Positions 9,608 to 20,006 are shown, numbered from the stretch's first letter. The stretch is DNA of 64,000 nt from Prochlorococcus sp. AG-347-I04 (GCA_003281625.1 QCBL01000003.1:62001-126000); one strand, 5' to 3'. Program-made: numbers and translations. The notes: generated by a model not told the origin, from the sequence alone.

Positions 9608-12052
9608 TTAATTTCTCAATTTAGTATTAAAACATTTTTCAACGTTAGAAATGATATTTGAATGTATTGAAGAAATATCCGTGTCCAGTAATGTTTTATC
9701 TTTATCTCTATAAGATAATCTAAATGTATAACTTATATGATCATCTCCGAATTTAGTATCCTCAAAAACATCAAGTAAATTTACATCCTCTAAGAGATGT
9801 TTTCCTGTTTTTCTTATCTGTGATGTTATTTCGCTAATTAAAAATTTCTTACTGAAAACAAAATTTATATCCCTTTCCATTTTTGGAACAATTGGGTATT
9901 GCTTATATATTGGAATCCATTTATTTTTTCTTGTACTAGCTTCCAAGAGATTAGAAACATTTATGTTAAATAAATAAACTTTTTTTAATGACTTCTTTTC
10001 TAATATTAGTTTGGGATGTATTTCACCAAAATAACCAGCAACTTTCCCTTCAATAACTAATTTCGACGTTCTTCCTGGATGAAGAAAATCAATTGAATCA
10101 ATAGGTTTATCTTCAATTTTGATGTTCAAAGATGATAAAGCCTCCTTTAACTTTCCTCTGGCCTGGTAATAATTAAGATCGTTATCCTTACCAGAATTTA
10201 TCCATTTTCCAAATTTTTTATTTCCATAAATCGCACCATTCAGAACTTCTTCTTGAATGAACTCATTTTCCTTTTGAAAAACATTGCCAATTTCAAATAT
10301 AAAACAACTTGATTGTCCAGCTTTTATATTTCGGTTCACTATCTCCAAATGTTCTTTCCATATATTATTTCTAAGACAGCTTGTTTCTAATAATAAAGGA
10401 TTAGAAATCTTTATAAGATTTTCATTATCTTCAGGAACAAGAGAGTAGCTTAGTACCTCGTTAAAACCATTTTCTATAAAACCATTTTTTACTTTTCTCA
10501 ATGCTAACTGTTCTGACGATAATTTTCCAGGCTTAATAGGATTAGGAAGTTTTAAGTCGAATCTGTCATACCCTATTAACCTCGCTATTTCTTCAATCAG
10601 ATCTATTTCTCTTATTAAATCATGAGACCTATTAGGAATTACTGCTACATCCCAGCCATATTCTTTATTCTTTAAAGTACAACCTATAAGTTTTAATTTA
10701 TCAACTATTTCATTATCAGATAAATTTCTTTTTTCAAATTGATCGTTAATTATTAATGGACCAAGAATTTTATGTATACGATTTCTCCGTAGTTTAATAA
10801 ATACATCCTCATTACTTATTAAATTGGAAGTATTAATGATTGGTGAATTAATAGAAAAATATTCTTCTAAAAGATTAATTGCCCGTGTTACTGCAATTAT
10901 TGTATTTTTTGATGAAATCCCTTTTTCGTACCTGCTACTAGATTCTGTTCTTATGCCAACTGCCTTCGAAGATTTTCTTATAGTAACCGGATTAAAAACA
11001 GCGCCTTCAAGGTAAATTGATGTAGTAGTGTTAGTTACAGAGGTCTCTAAACCGCCGATCACCCCAGCAATAGCTACCGGTTTATCACAACATGTAATTA
11101 CTGAAACATTATCATTTAAGTCATATTCTTTACCATCTAAGCAAATAAGACTTTCGTTATCCTTGCCTTTTCGTACAGAGAAATCTTCTGGAGAAGCTTC
11201 CTTACCAATTAAGGTTGACAGTTTATCTTTATCAAACGCATGCAAAGGTTGACCTTGTTCCAAAAGAATATAATTTGTCAAATCAACTAGTAGATTAATA
11301 GATTTTATACCTGATTTTTCTATACGTTCTTTAAGCCAATTAGGCGATAATTTCTTTCCATTTACTCCATCAATGCAGCTTATTGTATAAATGCAATTAG
11401 AATCTATAGCTTCTGGACAAAGTTTTATTCCCTTAAGTAAATGAATTTTGTAATTATGGTTTAATTCTGGAAAATTTAAGGTGGATTCTAAAAGGGCAGA
11501 AATTTCACGGGCTATACCAATAACAGACATTCCATCAGGTCTATTAGCTGTAATGGCTAAATCATATATAAAATCATTTAATTGAAGCAAATCAGACCCT
11601 GGAGTACCCAATTCATATTTTAAGGCTAAATTTTCATCAATGATCTCTATCCCTTCGCTAGAGTCCTCTAAACCAAGCTCCTGAAGTGAGCATATCATTC
11701 CTTCACTCATGACACCTCTAATATCACTTCTTTTAATAGTTAAATCAACTGCATTTAATTTCGCACCGACAGTAGCAACATAAACATAAATATTTGGTTT
11801 AATATTGTGGGCACCACAGATAATTTGTAAGTTCTTTGAATTACCAATATCGACTTGGCAAATTGAAAGTTTTTCAGATCCTTGGTGTTTTAAAACAGAT
11901 AATACCTTACCTAAAACAACACCATTTACATTTTCTGAACAATCTTCTAATGATTCAACCTCAAATCCACCAATAGACAATTTCTCAGAGAGATCTTCAG
12001 GAGTAGAGGTGATTTCTACTAAATTTTTCAACCAATTTTGAGAAACTTTCAT
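9608..12052 (-). CDS. pheT: Phenylalanyl-tRNA synthetase beta subunit
   Basis: 814 aa; EMAP-like tRNA-binding N-term, B3/B5 domains, C-terminal anticodon-binding domain. Confidence 0.97.
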   Translation of the reverse strand: MKVSQNWLKNLVEITSTPEDLSEKLSIGGFEVESLEDCSENVNGVVLGKVLSVLKHQGSEKLSICQVDIGNSKNLQIICGAHNIKPNIYVYVATVGAKLNAVDLTIKRSDIRGVMSEGMICSLQELGLEDSSEGIEIIDENLALKYELGTPGSDLLQLNDFIYDLAITANRPDGMSVIGIAREISALLESTLNFPELNHNYKIHLLKGIKLCPEAIDSNCIYTISCIDGVNGKKLSPNWLKERIEKSGIKSINLLVDLTNYILLEQGQPLHAFDKDKLSTLIGKEASPEDFSVRKGKDNESLICLDGKEYDLNDNVSVITCCDKPVAIAGVIGGLETSVTNTTTSIYLEGAVFNPVTIRKSSKAVGIRTESSSRYEKGISSKNTIIAVTRAINLLEEYFSINSPIINTSNLISNEDVFIKLRRNRIHKILGPLIINDQFEKRNLSDNEIVDKLKLIGCTLKNKEYGWDVAVIPNRSHDLIREIDLIEEIARLIGYDRFDLKLPNPIKPGKLSSEQLALRKVKNGFIENGFNEVLSYSLVPEDNENLIKISNPLLLETSCLRNNIWKEHLEIVNRNIKAGQSSCFIFEIGNVFQKENEFIQEEVLNGAIYGNKKFGKWINSGKDNDLNYYQARGKLKEALSSLNIKIEDKPIDSIDFLHPGRTSKLVIEGKVAGYFGEIHPKLILEKKSLKKVYLFNINVSNLLEASTRKNKWIPIYKQYPIVPKMERDINFVFSKKFLISEITSQIRKTGKHLLEDVNLLDVFEDTKFGDDHISYTFRLSYRDKDKTLLDTDISSIHSNIISNVEKCFNTKLRN

Positions 12053-12153
12053 ATATATTTTTTAATCAATGATGAAAAAAGAAATGAGTATATCTTCAAA
12101 AAAGTTTGTTGAAGATGTACAATAGAAAATTATACAATAAAGTACTAATTAAA

Positions 12154-12348
12154 ATGGCCAAAAAAGGGACAAGAGTTGTAGTGACCCTGGAATGTACTGA
12201 AGCTAGGACAAGCACAGATCCCAAGAGATCAAATGGTGTATCAAGATATACTACAGAAAAGAATCGAAGAAATACTACTGAAAGATTAGAACTAAAAAAG
12301 TTTAATCCTCATTTAAACAGAATGACAATTCACAAAGAAATTAAGTAA
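12154..12348 (+). CDS. rpmG: 50S ribosomal protein L33
   Basis: [20 protein letters not shown]...; start trimmed from ORF-track 12106 to the ATG at 12154. Confidence 0.95.
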   Translation: MAKKGTRVVVTLECTEARTSTDPKRSNGVSRYTTEKNRRNTTERLELKKFNPHLNRMTIHKEIK

Positions 12349-12365
12349 TCAAATTAAATTAAATC

Positions 12366-12587
12366 ATGCCTAATTCAATTTTTAAAAAACAATTATCACC
12401 TATCAAACCAGGAGATCCTATTGACTATAAGGATGTTGAACTACTAAAAAAATTCATAACTGAGAGGGGAAAAATCCTACCAAGAAGGATGACAGGCTTA
12501 ACCTCTAAGCAACAAAGAGATCTTACGTTAGCTGTAAAGAGAGCCAGAATTGTAGCTCTTTTACCATTCGTAAATCCTGAAGGATAA
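12366..12587 (+). CDS. rpsR: 30S ribosomal protein S18
   Basis: 73 aa; [27 protein letters not shown]...[10 protein letters not shown]. Confidence 0.96.
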   Translation: MPNSIFKKQLSPIKPGDPIDYKDVELLKKFITERGKILPRRMTGLTSKQQRDLTLAVKRARIVALLPFVNPEG

Positions 12588-12633
12588 TTTCATATTGAAT
12601 ATAGCTTGGCACTATAATTGATATCTCAAATAT

Positions 12634-13818
12634 TTGAAAGATTTAACTTATTTAAAAACATATATTATTGATTCTGATGATCCACATGAGGTTGATGACG
12701 CTATTTCATTAGAAATAAAAGAAGGAAATAAAAAAAATTTATGGATACATATTAGTAATCCATGCAAACACTTTTTGCATGACTCTAATGTTGATTTAAA
12801 TGCAAGAAAGATAAATAGCAGCTTATATTTAACAGATCAATATGTGCCAATGCTACCTAAAGATATTCTTGAAAAGGCAAATCTAGCTCAAAATAAAGTT
12901 TCAGAAACTATAAGTGCAGTGATAGAATTCAATGACGATGGATCAATAAATAAATATGAAATAACTGAAGCAATAATAAAGCCAAAATATCAATTAACAT
13001 ATGAAGACGCAAATGAAATATTAGAAATAGAACCTAAAGAAGAAATAGAATTAATTGAGATTAAAAATTTATTAGAAAAAAGTATTAAATTCAGAAAGAA
13101 ACAAGGAGCAATAATTTTTGAAAGTCCAAATAGTAAAATTAAATTATATGAAGATAAAATTATACTAACTAAATTAGAGAAAACAATATCACAAATTATA
13201 GTTGCAGAATCAATGATATTAATGGGTTATATTACAAGTTTATTTATGGATAAATATAATTTAGCGGCTGCATTTAGGATTCATAAATTTAATTGTAATC
13301 CTACTGAAATAATTAATAGATACAATAATAGTGATATAAAGTATATAATTTTAAAACAATATATGGGAAGAAGTTATATAACTACCAAGCCAGGAATCCA
13401 TGAATCATTAGGCCTCAAAATGTATGTGCAATGTACATCACCATTGAGAAGATATCTTGATTTAATTATACAAAGGCAAGTCTATAATAAAATTAATAAT
13501 TACGAAGTTCTAAGTAAAGATTCAATCTCTAAGATTATTGACTATTCAAAGAATAGACAATCAGAGAATAATAATATATTTAAAAATGATAAACATAAGT
13601 ATTTAACATTATTTTTTAGGAATGAAAATAAACCATTTTACAAAATAATATTCGTTAAGTGGATTAATCATAAAAAAAATATTGCATTGGTTTATTTTCC
13701 AGATTATTCATTAGAAATACTTATTATTCTTTATGTATCAATAGAAATATATAGTAATAAAACATATAAAGTTAAATATATTATAAATGATAGTAATCTT
13801 TTAGAGTTTATTTATTAA
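12634..13818 (+). CDS. RNase II/R family (RNB domain only) exoribonuclease
   Basis: 394 aa; catalytic DSDDPHEVDDAISL and HESLGL..YVQCTSPLRRYLDLIIQRQ; no CSD or S1 domain; TTG start. Confidence 0.8.
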   Translation: MKDLTYLKTYIIDSDDPHEVDDAISLEIKEGNKKNLWIHISNPCKHFLHDSNVDLNARKINSSLYLTDQYVPMLPKDILEKANLAQNKVSETISAVIEFNDDGSINKYEITEAIIKPKYQLTYEDANEILEIEPKEEIELIEIKNLLEKSIKFRKKQGAIIFESPNSKIKLYEDKIILTKLEKTISQIIVAESMILMGYITSLFMDKYNLAAAFRIHKFNCNPTEIINRYNNSDIKYIILKQYMGRSYITTKPGIHESLGLKMYVQCTSPLRRYLDLIIQRQVYNKINNYEVLSKDSISKIIDYSKNRQSENNNIFKNDKHKYLTLFFRNENKPFYKIIFVKWINHKKNIALVYFPDYSLEILIILYVSIEIYSNKTYKVKYIINDSNLLEFIY

Positions 13819-13886
13819 TAAGATAATAAATATAATTGGTTGTTATTAGTTTAAAAAATTTCTGTTAGTATTAATAAAAAAGCTTT

Positions 13887-15431
13887 ATGACATTTGTCAT
13901 TACTACACCTTTATACTATGTTAATGATAAACCTCATTTAGGAAGTGTATATACAACAATAATATGCGACTCAATAGCTAGGTATAAAAGGCTTGCAGGA
14001 GAAGATGTAATTTTCATCACTGGTGTTGATGAACATGGTTTGAAAATACAAAGAACAGCTAATGAAAAGGGTATTGAACCAAAATCACATTGCGATGAAA
14101 TCTCAGAAGTCTTTAATAAAAATTGGAAAAATTGGTATATATCCTTTAATAAATTTATAAGAACAAGTTCAAAAAATCATGAACTTATTGTAAATGAATT
14201 TTATGAAAGAGTAAAAGCATCAAATGATATCTATATGGGAGTTCAAAAAGGTTGGTATTGTGTGGGTTGTGAAGAATTTAAAGATAATCCAGAAAACTCA
14301 TCAACATACAAGTGCCCAATACATCAAAAAAATCTAGAATGGAAAAATGAAGAGAATCTCTTTTTTAGGCTTTCAAAATATCAAAAAGAAATTGAGAAAA
14401 TAATCAACGAACCTTCTTTTATAGAGCCAATAGAAAGAAAGAATGAAATTATAAATTTTGTATCTAGAGGTTTAAAGGATTTTTCAATTTCAAGAACAAA
14501 TGTCTCATGGGGAATTCCTGTCCCCGGTTACGATAACCATACCTTTTATGTATGGTTTGATGCTTTACTTGGATATGTAAGCGCCATTAGTTCTGATGCG
14601 ACAGAAAGTTCATTAGAAAAATCAATTAATGGAGGATGGCCAGCTGATGTTCATTTTATTGGTAAAGATATTCTGAGATTCCATGCTGTTTATTGGCCCG
14701 CAATGCTCATTTCTGCCAATATGAAAGTTCCTAAAAAAGTTTTTGGGCATGGGTTTCTTACAAGAGAGGGGCACAAAATGGGTAAAAGCTTGGGAAATGT
14801 ACTTGACCCTGATTTGTTGCTTACAAAATATGGAAATGATCCTGTAAGGTGGTACCTCATTAAAGATATATCACTAGGAAATGATGGAGATTTTCAAGAT
14901 AAAAGATTTGTTGACATCATTAATAATGACTTAGCTAATACAATTGGTAATTTATTAAACAGAACATCATCTATGTCTAGAAAATGGTTTGATAATAAAG
15001 TCCCAAATAATGAAAAAACCTTAAATGAAAATAAATTAGAGAATTATGCCAAAATTACAGTCGAAAACTATATTTATAACTTTGATAACTACAAATTAGA
15101 TCTAGCAGCTAATGAAGTCCTTAGCTTAGCAATTAATACAAATTTGTATTTGAATGATAATCAGCCATGGCTTTTAATAAAAGATAAAGATAATCTACCT
15201 CAAGTTAAACAAATTATTTATAACGTTTTAGAAAGTACCCGAATAATAGGATTGTTATTAATACCTTTATTGCCCGAATTATCTGCAAAAATTAATGAGC
15301 AACTTGGTTCTATATACAGAGAAGAAATTTCTTGGAAACATCAATTAAGTTGGGGATTACTAGAAAGTAACTCAAGTCTTCCTAAACCCTCTCCAATCAT
15401 AAATAAACTGGAATATGAGAAACATTTATAA
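13887..15431 (+). CDS. metG: Methionyl-tRNA synthetase
   Basis: 514 aa; TTPLYYVNDKPHLGS and KMGKSLGN signatures. Confidence 0.97.
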   Translation: MTFVITTPLYYVNDKPHLGSVYTTIICDSIARYKRLAGEDVIFITGVDEHGLKIQRTANEKGIEPKSHCDEISEVFNKNWKNWYISFNKFIRTSSKNHELIVNEFYERVKASNDIYMGVQKGWYCVGCEEFKDNPENSSTYKCPIHQKNLEWKNEENLFFRLSKYQKEIEKIINEPSFIEPIERKNEIINFVSRGLKDFSISRTNVSWGIPVPGYDNHTFYVWFDALLGYVSAISSDATESSLEKSINGGWPADVHFIGKDILRFHAVYWPAMLISANMKVPKKVFGHGFLTREGHKMGKSLGNVLDPDLLLTKYGNDPVRWYLIKDISLGNDGDFQDKRFVDIINNDLANTIGNLLNRTSSMSRKWFDNKVPNNEKTLNENKLENYAKITVENYIYNFDNYKLDLAANEVLSLAINTNLYLNDNQPWLLIKDKDNLPQVKQIIYNVLESTRIIGLLLIPLLPELSAKINEQLGSIYREEISWKHQLSWGLLESNSSLPKPSPIINKLEYEKHL

Positions 15432-16038
15432 ATTTATAATTTTCCTTCCATTATTTATGCTTGGTTGCACCCCAAATGTAATTGATGAAAATAAAGTAAT
15501 ACAAAAAATAGAAAGTTTAGATATGACTATTTTCTCTAAAAGTGGAGATAAAATATATTCAATTACAAGTTCAAATTCAAGTTATGACAATATTGAATTA
15601 AAATTCGAATTAAAAAACCCTATCATTAATATTCTCAATGGGGAAGAAACTAAATATATTATTAGTTCAGAAGAATCTACATTGTCAGACAACAATAAAA
15701 TCCTGAAAATGAAAGGAAATGTTAAATTAAAAACTCTTAAAAAAGATGGGGATTTTTTATATGCTGATAATTTTATTTGGAATATAGAAAATACTAACTA
15801 TCTATTAGAGGGTAATATAAAATTCGAAAATCAAAATATTATCTTAAATTCAGGAAAAGCCAAATTGGGTTCAGATAACATAATTGAATTTTTCAATCCA
15901 GTAAAATATATAATAAAAGATGAAAATAATGAAAATAAATATGAAATAAATTCAGAAAATGCTTACTATAATTTGACTACCGAATCAGTAAGTTTTAAAA
16001 CAAAAGATAAAAGAGTAAAATCAATAATTTATTTTTAA
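15415..16038 (+). CDS. LptC-like lipoprotein
   Basis: 207 aa; lipobox-like LFMLGCTPN, beta-rich LptC/OstA-like repeats; overlaps metG by 17 nt. Confidence 0.65.
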   Translation: MRNIYKFIIFLPLFMLGCTPNVIDENKVIQKIESLDMTIFSKSGDKIYSITSSNSSYDNIELKFELKNPIINILNGEETKYIISSEESTLSDNNKILKMKGNVKLKTLKKDGDFLYADNFIWNIENTNYLLEGNIKFENQNIILNSGKAKLGSDNIIEFFNPVKYIIKDENNENKYEINSENAYYNLTTESVSFKTKDKRVKSIIYF

Positions 16039-16661
16039 ATTTTATTTTTTAAAAAAATATTATTAATTTTTTTGGACCAATTATTAATCCATTTTTCATC
16101 AGACTTCGTAAAACACTTAGCACTCCAGCCTCCAATCAATATAAAAGCCTTATTATTTATAGGTACAACTAAGATAGATGGAATTTCGGCACAAAAATTA
16201 AAAAACTCTTCCCTTCCAGGATAAAATTTAGTGTTTGCTAATGATATTAATTTCATATCTTTTATAGATCTCAGACAAGTTTCCCCAGGTTTAAAATCAT
16301 TAGTAGAAGTAATTCCCCTTCTCAAAATATTAACGCCATCATTGTGGATTAATATTGCTGCTGCTGCTGTAGAAGTTAATATTGCTTCAGAACCCCATGC
16401 AAGTTCATCAATAACTTCATCCGGCATGTTTCTATCGAAGAGAAACTTATTTTCTCCTTTTAAAGCAGCTTTCTCACCACCTAATGGTTCGAATTGTTTA
16501 AATAAAAAACCTATCAAAATAATAATTAATGAAGCTATTGCTGCTAACACTTGTGCTCTTTCTAGTTCGGGAGTGATTGTTTCTATTGAAATGAAATTTG
16601 CTATCTGAAAAATAAAGAGTATTGCACCGATTAATATTAATGATTTCCCATTGAATCCCAT
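16035..16661 (-). CDS. Cofactor assembly of complex C subunit B (CCB2/CCB4-like)
   Basis: 208 aa; ERAQVLAAIASLIIILIGFLFKQFEPLGGEKAALKG, CCB2/CCB4-like. Confidence 0.7.
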   Translation of the reverse strand: MGFNGKSLILIGAILFIFQIANFISIETITPELERAQVLAAIASLIIILIGFLFKQFEPLGGEKAALKGENKFLFDRNMPDEVIDELAWGSEAILTSTAAAAILIHNDGVNILRRGITSTNDFKPGETCLRSIKDMKLISLANTKFYPGREEFFNFCAEIPSILVVPINNKAFILIGGWSAKCFTKSDEKWINNWSKKINNIFLKNKI

Positions 16662-16772
16662 ATTTTAAATATGTTATTTCTAATTAAATTATGCAAATAT
16701 TATATTGTTTAGTACACTTAAAATTACTCAAACATATGGTTTTTAATATATAATTAATCAAAACCTTTTAAA

Positions 16773-17084
16773 ATGAAACTAAACATCAATAAATATATAC
16801 TTTCTCTTATCTTTACTGGCTTAATTTTTATTATTATCCCCTCGACTACATACGCAAATGAAATTAGTAGTATAAATAAATATTTTGGTATTACTCAACA
16901 GAAGACTGTTATAAATTACGAAAAAAGTCAGCCTTCATCTATTGACAATCCTGTAGTGGATCCAAATTTCAACACTATGAGATCAAAAGACACTGATAGT
17001 TCAACTGCTACTTATATAGTTATAGGATTGTTAATTGCTGCCACAATAATTCCTTTAGCAACATGGTGGTATTTCTCTAAATAA
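16773..17084 (+). CDS. Hypothetical protein with signal peptide and C-terminal TM
   Basis: 103 aa. Confidence 0.55.
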   Translation: MKLNINKYILSLIFTGLIFIIIPSTTYANEISSINKYFGITQQKTVINYEKSQPSSIDNPVVDPNFNTMRSKDTDSSTATYIVIGLLIAATIIPLATWWYFSK

Positions 17085-17094
17085 TAGAGAATAT

Positions 17095-17655
17095 ATGAAT
17101 GTCAAGGATTTAAGTGGTAGTCCATATTTATCTAATGTAGTTTTTATAACAGGGGGGACAAAGAGTGGCAAAAGTGAATTCGCAGAACATCTTGCAAAGG
17201 AGGTAAAAAAATTATCATATGTTGCCTTATCTGAAAACAATTTGGATGATAAAGAATGGCAAGATAAAGTTAATCTGCATCGAAAAAGAAGGCCAAAAGA
17301 TTGGAAATTAATAGAAACGACAGATCTATTAAATACATTAAGGAAAGAAGAAGGTCCATTATTAATAGATTCGATTGGCGGATTTGTTATGAAAAGTATT
17401 GGAAAGAAACAAAATGAATGGTCAACAAAAATTAATACACTTATAAGTCTCTTAATGAGAAGGAAAAGCATAACAATTATTGTTGGAGAACAAGTAGGTT
17501 GGAGTCTAGTCTCTGAATATAAAATTGGTAATACTTATATTGAGAGAATCGGCGAACTTCAAAAGAGAATAACCAAAATATCAAAAGATAATTGGCTGGC
17601 AATAAACGGCAGAGCAATCAAAATAGATGAAATAAGTATTGAAATACCTACTTAA
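17095..17655 (+). CDS. cobU: Adenosylcobinamide kinase / guanylyltransferase
   Basis: 186 aa; GGTKSGKSEFAEHL P-loop. Confidence 0.88.
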   Translation: MNVKDLSGSPYLSNVVFITGGTKSGKSEFAEHLAKEVKKLSYVALSENNLDDKEWQDKVNLHRKRRPKDWKLIETTDLLNTLRKEEGPLLIDSIGGFVMKSIGKKQNEWSTKINTLISLLMRRKSITIIVGEQVGWSLVSEYKIGNTYIERIGELQKRITKISKDNWLAINGRAIKIDEISIEIPT

Positions 17656-17657
17656 AA

Positions 17658-18140
17658 TTGGAAGTTGCACTTTACGAACCTAGAATCCCACAAAATACTG
17701 GTAATATTGCCAGATCATGCGCTGCATTTAATATACCTTTAAATCTTATAGAGCCCTTGGGTTTTAAACTAGAAGATAAATATTTAAAAAGAGCAGGATT
17801 GGACTATTGGCCTCTAGTTACTGTTAATAAGTATGAGAATTATGAAAAATTCTTGACGTCAAAATCAAGAAAAAGAATAATTTCTTTTAGTAAAAAAAAT
17901 GGATTATATTTGAACGATTTTAAATTTAAGCAAGATGATATTTTGCTATTTGGGAGAGAAGATTCAGGATTACCAGATTCCATTATTGCTAAAAGCGACT
18001 TCTTAATATCAATATTTATGCCAAATTTACAGACTGGAAACAATGATCAAAAAGGTGTTAGGAGTCTAAACCTTTCTGTAGCATGCGGCATTGCTATATA
18101 TGAGGCCCACAAACAAATAAATTTTCAAAATGGTAATTAA
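17658..18140 (+). CDS. trmL: tRNA (cytidine(34)-2'-O)-methyltransferase TrmL family
   Basis: 160 aa SPOUT family: EPRIPQNTGNIARSCAAFNIPLNLIEPLGF, LLFGREDSGLP; TTG start. Confidence 0.88.
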   Translation: MEVALYEPRIPQNTGNIARSCAAFNIPLNLIEPLGFKLEDKYLKRAGLDYWPLVTVNKYENYEKFLTSKSRKRIISFSKKNGLYLNDFKFKQDDILLFGREDSGLPDSIIAKSDFLISIFMPNLQTGNNDQKGVRSLNLSVACGIAIYEAHKQINFQNGN

Positions 18141-18169
18141 GTACAACCAATGCCTTACAATATTTCCAT

Positions 18170-18243
<74 letters not shown>

Positions 18244-18309
18244 TTTTAATACTTTTCAATTGAAGAACATAGTTGAATTTTTAATTAAATTAAACTACTA
18301 AAGACAATA

Positions 18310-18597
18310 ATGGTTCATTCACTCGGCACAGTTTTAGATCCAAAGAAATCTAAATCAAAATTTCCTGAAGCAAGGGTTATAGTTCTTGATGATAATTTTA
18401 ATACTTTTCAGCATGTCGCAAATTGTCTTCTAACAATAATCCCAAGCATGAGCAAAAAAAAAGCATGGGATCTAACCATCAAAATTGACAAGACAGGTTT
18501 GGCGGAGGTATGGAGAGGCAATCTTGAACAGGCAGAGCTATATCATGAGCAACTCTTCAGCAAAGGATTAACAATGGCTCCAATTGAGAAAACATAA
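18310..18597 (+). CDS. clpS: ATP-dependent Clp protease adaptor ClpS
   Basis: 95 aa; ARVIVLDDNFNTFQHVANCL. Confidence 0.92.
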   Translation: MVHSLGTVLDPKKSKSKFPEARVIVLDDNFNTFQHVANCLLTIIPSMSKKKAWDLTIKIDKTGLAEVWRGNLEQAELYHEQLFSKGLTMAPIEKT

Positions 18598-18707
18598 AAT
18601 AAGTAAGATTGACAGTAAATTTATGGCTTATAAATTAAAAACGTTTAAGGGTTAGAAGGTTTTCAAAGAATAATAAAATAAGGATAAATTTTTTAATATA
18701 TGATTTA

Positions 18708-18812
18708 TTGACTCCGGAAGAATTCAAGGAGTTTTAAAAAATTAACCATCTCTTATCAAAGCAGGCGGAGAAGTTATATTTGGTAAAGCTAGAGATGAAT
18801 AGAAATAGTTAA
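18708..18812 (+). pseudogene. Possible eroded small ORF
   Basis: Frame reads LTPEEFKEF*KINHLLSKQAEKLYLVKLEMNRNS*; protein-like composition with one in-frame TAA. Confidence 0.3.
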
Positions 18813-18928
18813 TCGCTCAAGGTTGGATGAGAACCAAACTAGTTTAGGAAGAATTTTAGTAACCAATATTATTACTAGGATTAGTTATATAAATTATGAG
18901 ATTAAGGACGTAGTTAGCGGGTAAATTT

Positions 18929-18955
18929 AATGGCTTCAAAAGTAACAAAGCCATT
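18929..18955. other. Hairpin AATGGCTT...AAGCCATT
   Basis: 8-bp perfect inverted repeat, 11-nt loop, in a non-coding stretch. Confidence 0.4.
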
Positions 18956-19203
18956 CCTTGAGTCACATTAAATTCTTTATTTTTCATAAAAAAAGAAATT
19001 CTCATTTTAATTATAAAAAGACTGTCAAATAAAAACTAAAAATACTTAAAAAAAGATATAAAAGCTTTTATTGATAATGGATTTAAAGATATCTTATATC
19101 TAAAAATTATTATAAAAAATTATAGATTTAGGGTTACTTGTTATTAAAAAATTCCACGTAATAATTTCATATTCCCTAATATCCTAGTAATTATAAATAA
19201 CCT

Positions 19204-19353
19204 ATGAAATCTCTCATCTCAAGTAAAAGATCCAGAGCAGTAATTGGTATTGGAATAGTTGCTATTAGTATTGGATTAATATCAAAAAGAGTAATTAGTT
19301 ATCCAGCTGGAGGTTGTATGAAAGGGACTCAAGAAATAACCATTAATATTTAG
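19204..19353 (+). CDS. Small hypothetical protein
   Basis: MKSLISSKRSRAVIGIGIVAISIGLISKRVISYPAGGCMKGTQEITINI. Confidence 0.45.
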   Translation: MKSLISSKRSRAVIGIGIVAISIGLISKRVISYPAGGCMKGTQEITINI

Positions 19354-19376
19354 CAATTAATCTTCTTACATATTCC

Positions 19377-19766
19377 TTAATTCTTAAATCCAGTCAACAT
19401 TGATAACTCTTTTAGTGAAAGTACACCTAAATATAGTTTTCCATTTATTTCCCATGTGGGAAACCCTTTAATTTTTTTATCAATGCATAATTGAGTTTGA
19501 CTGTTTATGCCATCTCTTGCACATTCAACTACATTAAGTTCTTTATAAGCTTGCTTACCAAATAATTCACTTTGATTAAGGCAATTAGGACACCAATATG
19601 CTGAATATTTAATTACACCATTATCTTTAAGGTATTTTGCTAACATGATAGATTCCTTAGTGCTCTCTGAAGTAACTGTAAGTTCTTTCTGATTATTGAA
19701 GTGGGAGCTATTAACAACACTTGGTAAAGTAAGCAAAAATAATAGTGGGATTAATAAGCGATTCAT
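19377..19766 (-). CDS. Stand-alone thioredoxin-like domain resembling the VKOR-fused Trx domain
   Basis: 129 aa; N-term hydrophobic segment, YSAYWCPNCLNQSELFGKQA..VVECARDG...LCIDKKIKGFPTWEINGKLYLG. Confidence 0.75.
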   Translation of the reverse strand: MNRLLIPLLFLLTLPSVVNSSHFNNQKELTVTSESTKESIMLAKYLKDNGVIKYSAYWCPNCLNQSELFGKQAYKELNVVECARDGINSQTQLCIDKKIKGFPTWEINGKLYLGVLSLKELSMLTGFKN

Positions 19767-19915
19767 TAATTTACTACTTTTCCTCCATATTTTCTAGCTA
19801 TCTTATCAAGCAAAATTCGTATATCCTTATTTTTAATTTTCTCTATTTGCTGAAGATTTTCAAGAAGATCACTTATTTGATCTTGTGTATCTTCATTTAA
19901 TTCACTTACTGCCAT
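19766..19915 (-). CDS. Small hypothetical protein translationally overlapping the Trx gene
   Basis: MAVSELNEDTQDQISDLLENLQQIEKIKNKDIRILLDKIARKYGGKVVN (49 aa), stop overlaps downstream ATG (TAATG). Confidence 0.5.
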   Translation of the reverse strand: MAVSELNEDTQDQISDLLENLQQIEKIKNKDIRILLDKIARKYGGKVVN

Positions 19916-20006
19916 TTATATTTAGATTTTTTTATATTACAATATTAAATCAAAAGTAAATTTACATACTTATTGTATTTATATTTTTTTATTGCTATTT
20001 TTTTAA

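Noticed and set aside
10824-12041. Plus-strand ORFs at 10824, 11028 and 11805
   Set aside because: Antisense to pheT; no recognisable protein features.
16231-16608. 125-aa plus-strand ORF
   Set aside because: Antisense to the CCB2/CCB4-like gene.
17055-17471. 138-aa minus-strand ORF
   Set aside because: Fully antisense to cobU, which has a clear P-loop.
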